Assembly (NCBI GenBank): GCA_003116995.1 | Contig: BDSL01000023.1 | Span: forward strand, 1,081,312 to 1,145,311 | DNA: 64,000 nt | Direction of reading: 5' to 3' | DNA from: Yamagishiella unicocca | Taxonomy: Eukaryota; Chlorophyta; Chlorophyceae; Chlamydomonadales; Volvocaceae | Translations under genes and position numbers: made by a program | Shown: piece after piece, positions 34,795-48,500 of the stretch | Position numbering within the stretch: position 1 is the first letter of the stretch | How the letters are laid out: the number at the start of each line of letters is the position of its first letter | Notes under the pieces: model-generated | What the model was told of the DNA's origin: nothing | Seen by the model: only the letters and a program-made list of their open reading frames with translations | The model's database searches: none

Positions 34795-37700
34795 CTACGA
34801 CTTGCTTCGCTTGGCAGCGTTCCCCGGCGCCACAGCTGCGGGCCGCTTTTGGCCCACTGCATTCGCGGCCGGCCTGTTCCCCCCTGCTAGGCTCATGCGT
34901 GCAGCGCCTCCATCGCCACCAGCTCGCTGGGGCAGAAGGCTCATGCGCTTGGCAGCCCCTACAGAGGTGGCATCCGGTCCTCCAGGCGGCGGTCGCGGAA
35001 GACCCGTCAAGCTGCCGCGCGATGAGCCTGTCCGGTAGCCGCATCAGGCGTTGCATGGCAGCAATGACGGGCGGAGAGGGGTAAGGATTGTGGGTGCTGT
35101 ATCCGGCATATTGTTGGCAAGGGATTAAGACCCCGCCATGCGGACATGCCAAACCCAAATGGAAGGCAACAACTGTGCGCGCAAGCCTGTTGAAGCATGC
35201 CACCGCACCTGGCGGGACAGCCCCAGGAGCCGACCCTTCTGCAGCGCCTGCCCCGGTGGCAGCACTGCCGGATGCCGGCGGGCGCCTGCCGGTAGCTGCG
35301 GCGACCGGGCGCGCTGCTTGGGGCCGTGCCCTTGCCGGCGGTCCGTGCCGGACGTCACTGGCTTTGCCATGAGCTGGCAGAGGGATGGATTGCCCTTGCT
35401 GCGGCCGGCTGGGTATGCGTCCCCCTGACGGGCGCATCGACATCGGATCTGTCCGCCCCGAGTGGAAAACCGGCAATCCCGGCGGCGGAACGGCGGCTGT
35501 GGCCCCGGATGCCCCTGCTGCTGATGGCGCTGTTCCTGATGGTCCTGCCAGTGCAAGCCCCTGCCGGCGCGCCTCACCTGCTGGGTCGCCGCCGGCGCTA
35601 GGTCCCGCCTCGCCGCTGCCCCCGCCTAGCGTATGTACGTTGCGCTTCGCGCCGCCTTTAGCGCCCGTCTCGCAGCCGCTGACCTTGGCGGCGAAGCGCA
35701 AGGAGCACAGGCTTTCGCCGGCGGAAGCAGGCTCGGGATTGATGTTTACGAACATTAGCGTCTTGCCGTGGCCGCCCAAGCAGGGCTGTTTGGGCGCAGG
35801 GGGAATGGTCATTTGCAGAAAGGGGCACGTAAGAAATGTTGATCGCCTACGACAAGGGCACAGGCCATGAGGGAAGCTCAAACTCCAAACGGTATGGTCT
35901 CGATCCATTATGCATGAGCACAACCCCACAGGCATCGCGCCCCACATAATGTGCCCCACCTGCAGAAGGTACGTCAGCTTTGAGTTGCGGTAAGGCACGT
36001 GCGAATTCTTCGCCGACAGTGCCGCGAATACATCGCCCAGCGCACTGAGAGACGCGTTGATGGCGCACGTCTCCTTCTTGGCCATGCCCTCAGCCAAGGA
36101 CCGGTCCAACCGCTCACTACGCATCGGTAAAAGAGGAGGGCGTTGATGAGGCGACTGGGGGCGCTGGAATGTGTCGCTCTTTGGGGTCCATTCACAAGTT
36201 TCACCACCGGAAGGTGGTCAAGTGACCGTGGCTTTGTCAGGATTGACAGGGGCGAACAGCATCCACCAGGGAATACGGGAACAGCAATTTGAACGGGCAG
36301 GCGGCGTACGACCCGGAAGGGAAACGGGCAAGTTGCAGGCACCCAAGTCTCACCTGCCAGCAAGGTCGACCAGGCACAAGGAGCCCTGCAGCGGGAGGGC
36401 ACGCACGCGTCATGACCACGAAGCCGGCGTCGAGAGTTTACACTAACGAGTTTTCCTAACAAATACCCGGTTTGCTTCACATGCGCGTACCACAGAAACC
36501 CAACAATTCGGTGTGCTACCAGGCGCGCACGGGTTACTAATACCATGTTACATGCAATGGACGTACGCTCCTCGTTAGTGTGTGCAGCAGCCGTGACTCC
36601 TTCCCGAACCCCAAGCTTGCGCTGCGATCCCAGCCCCACCTGCAGCCTGGTACCGCTGTTCTCATGCCAGCCCGTGATGTTGAGCATGAAGATGCTGTGT
36701 GAGCGGCTCGACACGCTGTTCATCGCGGTTGCGTCCACAGCGCGTGCGGCGGCAGCTTGGCGGATCAGCTGCGCAGCGCAGTCCATGTCAGCCACCTCGA
36801 CCTTCTTCGCGCCTGGGGGAGTGCAAGCAGCAAGCGGGAACTTTGGAACATCCGGCAGCATAGCCGATGCCGCACACGTCCATGTGCGACTCTCAACTTG
36901 AAACATCTGCGGCATTGCGCACGCACCTGCAACGAGAGTGTGCCCGCCTTTGGCGTCGTGCTTGATAGCATTCGGGTCGTTGATGGTGGCGCCGCCAGTG
37001 AGGAGGTCGCGCAGCGACTGGTTGTAGACTTCGATGAACGACGCCTCCATGCTGTAGCTCCACTCCGCCTCCTGCTCCAACCTGCGTGCTGTTGCCAGAA
37101 TCTGGCGAACAGGAATGGATTATGTGAAGTTGCGGAAGGTGCTATAAATCATCATGGATAAGGTGATACACATTTGGCCGGTTGTTGTCCGTGGATTTCC
37201 GCGGCTCAAATCTTATGAGCGCACGTCGAGAATGCTGGACTGCAAATACCGAGAACTGCCGGAACCCCATCGACCACCGCTGGCAAACGAAGTGCTTACC
37301 TTCTCTACTGCGCGAGGGATGATGCCGCGCGAAGCCGACGCCTCCCCGCCCTGCATGGTGTGCGTCTTGCCCGCACCAGTCTGGCCGTAGCTGAATATGC
37401 AGACGTGGAAGCCGTCCAGCGCACTCTGGACGAGCTCCGAAACCGCACCGAACACCACCTCCTGGCTGCTGTCCGGACCGAACACGCGATCGTAGTTGAA
37501 GCTATAATCGCGGCCATCCACCGCCACAGCGACGGAGGTCCCGTCGGGGCCGATGCGAGTGGAGGGCGCTGGGTGCGGCCGCACTCGGCAGTACACGCGG
37601 ATCTACATTGAGCGAGGCAGGACCGCGGGCGGTTGAAGGAAGGACCATTACCAAAGGCAGGCACAGCATTGCTGATCGTCCCCAACCCGCCCCACGTAAT

Positions 37701-40700
37701 TGAAGTACTTCAGCGACTCACATTTCCACGCAGGTCTACCAGCTCGTTGTGTAACTTGCGGCGGACAGCCTCCGCGGAGGCGGCAGCGTTCTGCGGCGAA
37801 CACGGCGGCATTATTACACAACGAGTTGACTGATGTTCCAGTACGGTAGGTGAGACGGTTGGAAGACCGGTAAAAATCAAGTTGCCGACAGGCTAGTGTG
37901 AGCTCAGCCGCGTGAGACAAACCTGGAGGGTAGCTATTTTGGAAAGAAGCGTCGCAACGATGTCCTTGCCGCTTTCTCCCACAGCAGCTGTCGTTTCGCC
38001 GAGCACCTCCTTCAACGCCGCAAACTCGCCTGTCGTTCAAAGGGCAGTCAATTCGAAGAGTTGGAGGCCTGTTTCCAAGGAGAACCGAGATACTTGTGCG
38101 AACAGTGCATCAGTGCGATCGAAGCATTCCAACCTCTGTCCCTACTTTTTGACGGAAACTTCCCCCCATTCTCACCCTCAAGGTGCGTGAGCCGCATGTC
38201 CTTTTCTCCCACGAGCTGCTGGCTGGCCGTCAGCTCATTGCCCAAGGCTTGCAGCTGCGTGCGCAACACAGCGGACTCCTGCTCCAGCTGCGCCGTGCGA
38301 CCCTCCGCGAACTCGAGCTGCGTTGGACCAGTAAGGAAGTCAGAAGCACGACATAGTCAGGACGACGTGGAATGGGTATGGAGGAACATGGACGAGTTGC
38401 GTTGCCGCTGCCGGCCGGCTACATGCATGGGAATCAGATATGCGATACACGAATAGATATTCACGACATTTAAAAGGTGCGCTCGTCGCAGCGCTGTCCT
38501 TACCTGGTGCTGCAGATTCGTGCGCTCGCGCATAAGCGCAGACTTCTCCGACGCCTCGCGAGCTGCGACGTTCTCCGCCTCTGCCTTGTGCTCCATCATG
38601 GTGCTGACTGCCGCCTTGAGCATTGTCGTGTTTTCAAACAGTGAGCAGCGTTCGGCAGTGACGACCGACAGCGCCGCCTGACGAAGACAGCGAAGGAAGC
38701 AACGTGCGAGGTTTGTGTCATGTCGGCACGAAAATGTAGGTCATCCGGAGCCCAAATTCGCGGTGCAAGCTTCCGCCGCTGTATGCTGGACAAGATACAT
38801 ATCCATATTAAACCTTGCCTTCGCAGCCTGGACGTACAGTAAGCGATGGTTACCACCACACCATGTGGGCGATAACCCAGATGCCACAAGCTGAAGGGAG
38901 CCATATGCTCTCTTGATGGCACGGTGATCTGTTACCACGTGCTCTTCGTTGGCTTTAGGAGGTACCTCCTCCGTAATAACGTTGCGCCTCATCCAACGGC
39001 TCTCACCTCCAGTTCCTGGCGCTGGATCTCCCATCCCATCTGCTCCTCCTCGAACCTGCGCTCCCCTGCAACGACCCGGTTCCGCTGGTCCTCCAACTCC
39101 GCGACGCGCTGCTGCAGAGAAGCCTGAAGCTCCGCGCGCTCCTCGTTGCTGTGGTCCAACTCCTGCTGCAGTCGCCGCCCCTCCGCTGTAAGTTCCGCGA
39201 GCTGTTCGCGCCCCTGCGCCACGTCTTTTTGAAGCTACAGGACGGGGAAGCAGGGTGTGGAGGTCGAAGCCGGCTTAGTGAGAGTCCGAACGTTGGTCAA
39301 AGGCGCGTTGGTCAAACACCACGCCTTCATACCAGGACAACTCTATTAGCGTTAATCCCTGTGTCCTGGGCGCACTTACACGAGAACATTGCGTGGTATA
39401 TTTCGAACGAGATTTACCCGTTTTAAACAGGTTGCCGCGCCCTTGATAGTTTGCTACCTATCTTACCTTCGCCATCTGCTCCGACTGCATGGCAGCCGTG
39501 GCTTCCTTGCCCGCCAGCGAGCCCTGCAGGTTGTCCACAGCGGCACGCAACAACTGCACCTCCAGCTCGGTTGCGGACAGGCATTCCTGTGCCGCCTTGA
39601 GCGTGTTGGACCGCCTGTTCAAGTCATCCTGCGCGGAACGTACCCAGCTTGGTTTTTAGTTGTAAGTGACCTCAGGGCATGGGCAATGATGGGAAGGGGA
39701 GAAGGATCCATGACGTTGCCGGCTTGGCAAAGCCGTTTGTGCAGAGTATGGCGCAAGTCTTGCATGCTGTTGGTGACAAGATTGAAAACCTCTGGTGCCC
39801 GTACCTGGAGGGCCGCGATCTTGTTATCTGCCGCGGTCTTCTCCTCGGTTAGCATCCGGACCGCCTCACTCTGATTTGCGGACACCTTGCGTATCTCCTG
39901 ACTGGCCGCCTTCCGCAGTTCCTGTTGAGCAACCATGGCAGGGTGTGGTGTTATAGGCATGTGGGTCAACCTACGGCACCACACCCAGGCAGCACTTGAC
40001 AACATTCGTCTGCAAGAGCTTTACGCAATCTGCAACAGCCGACACGACAATCCAAGGGGAAAATCACACAGCGATTGAGAGCTGCCTTGTGTTACAACCT
40101 AGCTGGTAAATTGGGAGGGTTTCCTTACGCACTGGGCGCCTTTAGCACTATGATATTTTCAAGAGGCACACCTTCAGCTCTCCTTCAAGCTGTTGTCGTT
40201 GTTGTTCCGTGCGCTTGGCGTCCTCCCGTGCTCGATCGCGTTCCTCGGTCAGCCGCTCCAGCTCGCGCATGAGCCGGGAGGCCTGGCACGAAACGTTGAC
40301 GGGATTTACCGGCATCAGGGCACCAGGCCAGCATCCGCTTGCATTGACCCCCAAACCCTCACAGTGAAATCCCCGAGAGCTTACACGGATGGCAGGAGGC
40401 CAATCTGGGTTTTGCGGCAATCCACGCATTTGTCCGCGTTTATGGCACGAAACCCCACGCAAAGACTGACCTCAGAGCGTTGCGTCTCCAGGTCAAAGCC
40501 CCACTTGGCCTTGTCATTCCTGCACCATACCGAACGGAACAAGCTTTTGGGCTACCTGGCCAAAACCGAGTTACTTAATGAAATCTTCTCCCTTCAGCAG
40601 CGGCACGTTCACCATAGGACTCCCTGGGTATCGCCTACGCAGCAACCCTTGCGGGCCGTCCTCTTCCCGATGTAGTCTGCAGAGCCGTGCACACCTGAAG

Positions 40701-42151
40701 TCCCGTTCACACTCTGCAAGGCTTTGGCGTGTGCTGGCGACCTCAGCCTCCAGTTGCTTGAGCGACGTTTGTGACGAGAGCTTAGCGGCCTCCGCCTGCA
40801 CCACGGGCAAACCAACGACATGTGGTACAGACGGCCGCGACACAGGATACAGAAAGATATGGAAAGTGACTTGTAAATGCCCTCTCAATATGCATCGGCA
40901 TCATTGCGCCTGAATCCACAATGTAGGGTTGCGGGCCGTACCAGAGCTGGTTCATCCCATGGCGAGGTAAATGCTGTGATGCTCCTAACGTTGCGTGCAT
41001 GACGATGAGGCATCTCAACGTGAATGGCTTTGGTTCGCAGTTCGCTAGTTGTTCAACCTGCTGCGCGCATTCTCGTTCAATCTTGACGCATTGGTCGATA
41101 TACATCGTCGCCCGCGAGCCCATCTCTTTGACGCATTTGCGTAGCAGCTTCACCAGTTCTGTGGGCGTGGGTTGGGGCGAGGGTCGGGTTCAAAAGACGG
41201 TTAGGCACCCAGGTGCGTTGCCATATGCTAGTACAAAACCCCTAATGGACACCACTGTCATCAGGAATTTGAACCCCGTGCACACTCCATCCCTCCCCAT
41301 GCAATCCTACCCGCCCGTCCATCGTCTATCCTTCCAAGACCGCGCCGTCATTTTGCACCTGCAAGCTCATGAATCCTGGACTTGTCTGTTGCGCCGTCCT
41401 TCGTTCGCTGAAGCTGCTTGTGCAAGCCGCCACAGCATAACTTTTGAAGACCCGCCTCCTCAAAGGTCTCAACGGCAGCTTTCGCCACCCTCGATGTGGC
41501 CACGGCGCCATATGGGATGCTGATGAATTGCTCTTTACTGGTGTGGCTTCCAAGGCCCGCGGTGCACACGTCATCGTCTTGGCTGCTGTTGCCATCGTGG
41601 AATGCCGACGCGAGCTGGCAAGGAGGCTTTGCTGCGTGCTCCTGCTGGTTCATAAGTTGCAGTCCTCGACGTGAAGGTTGCCAGGGTGCGGCGGCTGGTT
41701 CTGAGAATCGCGGGGCTGACGACGCGGCCGTAACCGAGACAGGTGCCTGCTGCTGCGGTAGCTGCGCAGGAGCTAGCACGCCCGCCCGGCCCGTTAAGGA
41801 GTCACGACGGGCCTGTTTCTGTGCGTTAAAACTTATCATGTCGTCCTCCAAGCTTGAGAACTTGTTCTGAAGTTTCTCCCAGGTCGCATCGTCCGCCTTG
41901 CGCAGGATACCGCGCGATGGCTGTCGATCTTTCATATATTCACTTTTTTCGAACGCTGCTGCGTCTGGTTGGCTGTTCTCCTTGCTCCCGGCAATTCGGT
42001 CGAGGAAGCTGGTATTCGCCATGTTGCCGCCCTTGCCGAATGTTGCGGGTCCCGTAGGAGGCTTGCTCGGCTGCATGCTCCCAAGACAGCCATTTTGAAG
42101 GCTTAGCTGCTGAAGGGGTCCGCCCAAGCCAGGTGGCTGTTGTTGGTCCAT
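34795..42151 (-). CDS. Kinesin-14 (C-terminal motor)
   Basis: Nineteen exons fit without phase conflict: 42151-41359, 41158-41058, 40795-40695, 40519-40471, 40282-40172, 39921-39805, 39628-39467, 39234-39007, 38677-38504, 38317-38176, 38029-37923, 37790-37722, 37602-37300, 37101-36927, 36812-36640, 36385-36354, 36116-35960, 35785-35209, 35027-34795; about 1267 aa. An N-terminal basic/Gln-rich tail (KEN box in GSKENSQ) is followed by a long coiled coil, then the neck [14 protein letters not shown] and a motor: [10 protein letters not shown]-loop [11 protein letters not shown], switch [10 protein letters not shown], switch [35 protein letters not shown] motor after the coiled coil with this neck marks the minus-end-directed kinesin-14 group, which works in spindle assembly. 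The extreme C-terminus [17 protein letters not shown] looks like a bipartite NLS. TGTAA occurs 9 bases past the stop. Confidence 0.92.
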
Positions 42152-42832
42152 TTTGTTTTCAAGTGTTCAGCAAGGCGGGGATCGACAGCCGACCAAGTTC
42201 GCGTGAGGCATTTCCTTGGTAAATGCTAAAAGTATGCCCATTGTTATTTTACTTTGTCAAAAATCCATTTGATGGGCCCTCACGGTTGACTGTACGGAAT
42301 TTGACAGATGAAGTAAAATACGCGATGGACCCGATGGTGTACAAGGCAGCAATCAGCAAGGATGCATACATGGTGATTACCTCAGCAAAGTCTACTTATT
42401 CTACCTACTTAGCCAGCCCAGCAGGGCATGACGTGTCAAAGGTCCACACGTTACCCTCGCGATACCGACTATATATTGACCCACGATCCGTCCACAGCAC
42501 ATGTACCTTTGATTCGAGCCTTCACATTGCACGCGCAGGGGAAATGAAGCATCTGCATCCGTAGGGTGTACACGGGTACGTGCCAGGTGGACCGTCTGGT
42601 ACTTCGCAGCGCCTGCAGCACTGCCCGATGGCAGCTGAATACACGAAATGCAGACAATACAAACCCTGTCCTATTCATGGCACCACAGACAAGCATGTCG
42701 AGCTTCGTACAGGTTTCTGTGGTCCTTATACTTCATATAACGTCATGTGCATCTCATGTGCAAAGACACCGGTAGGTAATATGTGGTTGGGGCTCAAGAA
42801 GACAGCGCACTTGTCTGAGCACGTTACATTAA
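42152..42832. other. Intergenic region upstream of the kinesin gene
   Basis: This separates the stop of the Topors-like gene from the kinesin start on the same strand. A TGTAA word (minus, 42824-42828) lies only 5 bases past the Topors-like stop, as for the kinesin. No ORF is supportable; the kinesin promoter should be here. Confidence 0.5.
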
Positions 42833-45242
42833 CTACCATTCGACAAAATCATCGCCAACACCATCAGCACTGTCACTGTCAGCCAAGTCTACAACTCCTA
42901 GATCCCGCTCACCGTCCTCCGGCTTTCCCTCCCCACTACCAAAACCAGATGACACGCCCCCCTGTGGATTTGCTTCTCCTTGTACGTCCACCGCGCCTGC
43001 CGCCTGGGCCGCAACCTCCGGACCGAACACGAGCGCATCGTAGGCCTTCACGCCCAAGCCGCTGTCCAGGAACATGAACAGCTGTTTAGAAAACAAGTCA
43101 CTGTCCTGCTGCAGGAAGCACGTCGTCTCTCGCGATACAGCGCCCTCGAATTCCTGCGGTAGGCCCAGTGTTGCGAACCGTTAGCTGCCGAGACGAGGCC
43201 AGTGCAGGAAGCATAAGTGAGGAGGGATGTGTTCCGTCCGGCGGCGAGCCGCTTGGTGACCAACTCCCGTACCTGCTGAGGCGGCAAGCCGGGCGGGGAT
43301 GTGCGGGCCCGCTTGGCCTGATGTGCATACCTGCGAAGTCGACGCGGGGGTTGAGCCGGCGAGGACGCGACGGCGATCATCAGTGCCACGTATGCCACGT
43401 GTCAAAGAGGTGCCACGTGTCAAGAGGAGAAGTGCCGGTGTGCCGCGAAGGCGTGCCCTGTGGCACCCTTACGGGCAATTGCTTGGCCGTGCTGGTGGCC
43501 GGCGAGGCACCGTGCAGCAGCCGGTACTCGTTTCCATGCCCGCTGTACCCATAGGAGAGGGTCCAGCAGTAGACATACAGAGACAATGACAATTGCACGG
43601 GTTGAACACTTTTTACGGACAGCACTACAGGCCCGGTGGAACGTGCCACTGCCGCAGGACGAACGACCATAACTACACCTGTACGGTACAGCCCTGAAAT
43701 CCCCAAACCCCACGACACGATAGCCCTCAAGAGGCCGCCGTCTCCGCACCAACCTGGAGCTGCTGGTCAGCGAGATCGCACCCCCGCCGCGACCGCCGTT
43801 GCTGGTGTTGCTGCCGCCGCCCAGCAGGCCCCGCAGCACGCCCAGCACGTGCTGTAGCACCAGGCCCACATCCTCCTGCAGTAGCACGGCCTGGCGTGCG
43901 GAGGGGAGATCGCTATGTCAAGCCAGATGCTGTCAAAATCGTACGAGCGACGAACGACAAAAGTGGCGGTGATAGGAGGGCAAGAGGGGAGTCGTAGCAA
44001 ACGTGACCGGAGCCGCTGCAGGCGCAGGCCGGAACGTGCACTCCTGATACAAATAACAACGGGGCGGAGTGGTGCGGTCTAATCCGTCATAGAGGTGCAG
44101 CCTGCGAAGGCGCCAGCAATCCCCGTGTCACCTGCAGCTCGCGCTTTGTAAAGTCCAGCAGCTCGGGGTCATCGGCTCTCCGCACCACCGGCGGCGTCCT
44201 GCGAGGTCCTACCGGCGCAGGCAGCGGGCGGGCAGCTACCGCAGCAGCAGCAGCCGTGGGAGGCTCACCGTCTGCACCCTGCAGGAAGTGCGGATGGCAC
44301 ATGTCAGCAAGCGAGCGAGCCGGTCTATGAGGTGCGTACTGTGGGCAGATGAATTCGTAATGCGAAGCCGCCTAGGGAAGTGTTGATGGACGCAGACACA
44401 GGCCAGCTCGGCCAAACGGGAAGTGCCCCAGTTCCCTTGCGTAGCAGGCACCTGGTCAGCACTGTGCCTCACCCTGCCGCCTAGCCCGCGACTCCGGCCT
44501 ACCGAGGCAAGGCGTGGCGGTGCTGCTGTTCCTGGCGCGGCACCTGCTAGTCCGTGAGCTGACTCGTCATGCCCATTTGCGTTGGGTAGCGGAAGCTGCT
44601 CCTGGAGCTGCTCATGCGGCCGCCTGATGTACAACGCCCTCCGCCGGCGGTGCCCAGCCGAAAGCGCCATGATACCCATTCCGCCCGCGACAGCGGCGCA
44701 GCCGAGCCGCTTCGCTTCATCGTCTACATACTCAACCCTGTCACAAGTAGATTCGATGGTCCGCAAAGTCAGCAATCGACAGATGCATGACGGCCATGCT
44801 TGTCGGGAGACGGTGGCGGGAACGCAGCAGTGCTAGGCTCGTAGCTTGCGCTGCTATTATGTGGATGAAGCGTGGGCATAATAGCAAAAGCCGCACAGTT
44901 CCAGCCCCGATGGCTGGAGAAGAGCAGAAAATTCACGACACCAACCAAATCGCGTCGGGGTCCTGAGCACTGATGGCCGATTTGGACAACCCACCTGAAC
45001 GAGTTGACCACGCAATCATACAGGATGTAAGCATACGGCTGCTTGCACATGGGACACCGGTAGTCAGGCCGGCTACGACTCCCGCCAGCGTCGTCCGCAA
45101 TTGGGTGCTTGCGCTGTTGCGCAGTCCATTGCCTGATGCATTTGTGGCAAAATCGATGGTAACACGATCCTATATATGCCTCGTCCTCCACTGAAATTGG
45201 CTGGTAACAGATTGGACAGTCCATCCCTTCGTCACTTAGCAA
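42833..45242 (-). CDS. Topors-like RING-finger E3 ubiquitin ligase
   Basis: Six exons: 45242-44995, 44737-44473, 44278-44132, 43890-43754, 43330-43273, 43153-42833, all phase-consistent, 391 aa. Residues 9-82 are a C3HC4 RING: CPIC, CYHRFCHKCI and CPMC with the usual spacing, carrying an insertion before the last pair. The downstream conserved blocks of plant and animal Topors-type ligases also appear: DFTKRELQV, LLQEDVGLVLQHVLGVL, and FSKQLFMFLDSGLGVKAYD. The C-terminus is Gly/Asp-rich. RING ligases bind an E2 and transfer ubiquitin to substrates; Topors homologues act in the nucleus, but substrates cannot be read from sequence. The start is the first ATG in frame (MLSDEGMDCPIC). It is divergent from the CHID1-like gene across 317 bp. 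Confidence 0.85.
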
Positions 45243-45559
45243 CGACGCTATGGATCACAGCGCATAATAATAACAAGAGCACCTGCACGAAAACTGGACA
45301 AGTATTGTATTGTATTGCGTTACAAGTATGTTTGTTGATCCGTACTATAGAAGTGTCGTACGCTACCTATCTCGTTAGGATGCGTTCTTCGTTTCGAAAG
45401 TCGAAACGATCGTAATCGAGCACACGAAATTGTGATAGGTTGGTGTAATCAGCCCCTGCTAGCAATTGCCGGGCAGTAGCCCCTGACGCCCCGTGACCTG
45501 ACAGGCGCGGCACCCGTCTGCTTTGCTCGGTGTATCCATCAAATAAGCTGGTGGCTATC
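45243..45559. promoter_or_regulatory. Shared divergent promoter region
   Basis: The start codons of the Topors-like gene (minus) and the CHID1-like gene (plus) are 317 bp apart with nothing coding between, so both 5' UTRs and promoters must share this span. No TATA box or named element is clearly recognisable. Confidence 0.5.
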
Positions 45560-48500
45560 ATGATCCGCGACTTCAGTCGTGCGCTGATGGTGACGGCGCT
45601 GCTGCTGCTGGCTACAAGCGCTGGAACCGTTCAGGGTGCCAAGCGCCGGCAGCAGCGGCAGCGCCGGCAGATCGAGGCACGAGTAGGTGCGACAGCGTCA
45701 AACGCCGACCCGGCTTCCTCCCCATGCTGCCGCTGCTTCTGCGTAGGCCAGCACGCATCCAACCCGGCCCCGCCGCCCCACTCTCACACGGGTGTCCTCG
45801 CCACTCCCACCCCGGGTCTAGCCGGCCGACAATGCCCCAACCCATTCCCCATGCGGGCAGGATCCACGGGCGAGCAGATCTGGGATTCAGGGCTCATAGA
45901 GAAGGAGCTGTCGTACGCGACTCTGCTGGAGGTACGCCGCGCCCCCCGCCATACTCCCTGCTCCATTTTGACCACTAGGGGATACACAGCGGTCTCGCAG
46001 GAGTTAGGGGGCGGCGAGAAGACCCGGTTATATGACATAGGAAGTGGAGGATAGGATTTGGCTGGCGTTCGGTCAGGCACTGCTTGCGCCACCACCTGTG
46101 TGTTTTGCGGTCTTTGCGTTCCAGCAGCAGCAGGCACCGTGCTGGCCACCCGCCTTTCCTCTCCCCTCTCCCTACGGGTTTTCCTCGCCTCCCTCCTCCC
46201 CTCTTCTCCCCTCCTCGCCCCCCCTCTCCCCTCCTCGCCTCCCCCTCCCCCCTCCCCTCCCCTCCCTGCCCCGCAGAAAGGTCGGGAGTACTACCAGGAC
46301 ACGGAGGTCAAGCGCTTCAAGAACTTCGTCCTGGGATACGTGACGCCCTGGTAAGCGCTGTGCTCCAGGGAGGACCCAGGCGCTGTTCTCCAGGGAGAAC
46401 CCGGAGGCCTTGTCACTCCCTCCTCCCTACTGGGTAACCGGGTACGAGCTACCGAGCAACCGGGTATTTAAGCAACTCCGCCCTTCTCCCGTCCAGGAAC
46501 CGGGCTGGCTACATCAACGCCGTCACGTTCCGTCATAAACTGGATGCGGTCGCGCCTGTGTGGTTCCAAGTCAAGAAGCAGGAGGGGCAGAAGGCGCCGG
46601 ACATTATGGTGGGGCGGCGAGCGGCGGGGTAGGAGTGGGTGCGGCATGGGTGCCGCTCAGGCCATCCCCTAGCCGTCCTGACCCCCTGATCGGGTCTATC
46701 AACACCTGACTGCCGCCTCACAGCTCTTCCTCCCGAACCTCCCAAACCTCCCAAACCATCAACATGAGTCCAGGGAGGTCATGAGGTCAACCAGACCTGG
46801 ATCTCGGAGCTGCGGCAGGTGAGTCCCTCGGGGAGAGCGAGACGGCCGCAAAGGGCAACATGTGATGTGTGCGCCTGCGGGGAATCGAACAGGGCTTCGG
46901 GTCCGCAGCGCAGGTGCAGGTGGGGCTATCACGTGCCGCACGGAGGTGACTGGCAGCGGCGGTGGCAGCGGCGAGAGCGCGGGTCGTAGGGACGGTCCCA
47001 CTTGTGTACGGCCCCACTTGTGTACGGCCCCACTTGTGTACGGTCCCACTTGTGTACGGCCCCACTTGTGTACGGTCCCACTTGTGTACGGCCCCACTTG
47101 TGTACGGTCCCACTTGTGTACGGTCCCACTTGTGTACGGTCCCACTTGTGTACGGTCCCACGCTCTGTGTACGCATGGTCCCACTTGATGCGGCGACGTT
47201 ACGGCGGCGCTCCCTTGACGCACTCGGCTGTTGTTGGTCTGCACACATCATGCCATGGCCTATGCCGTCACTGGTCTTTGCGATGCGCCAACGGGCAGCC
47301 CCAGCCTGTTCGGTGCCGGTCTCCACCTCCACTGGCCTGCTATCCGTTGTCCGTGTTTTCGCTTTTCAGGGAGGCAGCGGTCCACTGGTGGTGCCCCGGT
47401 TTATAGTGGAGGCGGAGCCGTTGCAGCACGTGGAGATGCTCCAGAACCAGCAGGCGGTGTTGGAGGCCATCGGAACGGTGGTTCTGGAGCATGGCTTCGA
47501 CGGCATTGTGAGGCGTGGGTGCTTGGGGGAAGCTATGGGCCGGGGGATCCTCATCAAACCTCAGATCATCGCGGTCCCCAGGCCGTACCGTTGCTTGACA
47601 GGTTGACATGCTGGGACTGACTGCCGGTACCATGTCTCACAACAGCAAGTGTGGGACAGCAAGTGTGAATCACGTGCATCTCGCAACAGCACGTGTGGGA
47701 CAGCAAGTGTGAACCACGTGCATCTCGCAATACCGAAATGAAGCCCACGTGCTTCCCGCACCCGCCAAAGGTGCTTGAGACGTGGTCCGCGTGGCACTCC
47801 TTCAACGGTCTGGCCAACGAGCAGTTCAAGATGGCGGCCATGGCCCTGCTGGCCGGGCTGGGGGAGATGCTGCAGAGCAGTGGAAAGGTAGCCGGGGGGC
47901 GGGGCGTGGCGAGAATATCCGTGGGTATGGCACGGGGGAAAGAGAGATAAATAGCGGAGGGCGGGGGACGGAGGGCGCGGGGCGGAGGGCGGGGGGCGGA
48001 GGGCGGGGGGCGGAGGGCGGGGGAAGCGGCGCGGATCAGGTTGGGGCGCAAGGCCCTTGGGGGCCGAAGGATTGTGAGCGGCTATGCAGCTAGCCACACC
48101 TCCTGCCCACACCCCTTCCTGCCGGGCCACGGGATTCCACGGGTTTCCTCTCCACCTCTGCCCGCCTCCCAACGGTGCCTTGTCGCCTCCTGACCCTCCC
48201 CCTATCCAACTCCCCGCAGAAGCTGTACCTCGCAGTGCCCCCCTTGTACCCCGTCGACGCAAAGGGCCCGTGGATAAGTCGAGAGGACCTAACCGAGGTG
48301 GGTCAGGGGTCGAGGCGACTTAACGCCTCCCACCAGCCCGTCACCTGTTTCCTCGCCGCCGCCTCCTCGCCCTCCCCTGCAAGTGCCCGGAGCCGACTAA
48401 CCCCCCTCTCACCCCACCCTCCTGCGCTTGCCCGCCCCCCACTCGATCGCCCCTCCTCCGCCCGCCAGCTGTCCAAGCACGTGGACGGCTTCAGCGTCAT

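Noticed and set aside
46879..46890. Second T-arm-like GGAATCGAAC
   Set aside because: No cloverleaf can be formed around it; it is within a CHID1-like intron.
46998..47165. CRISPR-like regular repeat
   Set aside because: Contiguous 16-nt units with no unique spacers, in a eukaryotic intron.
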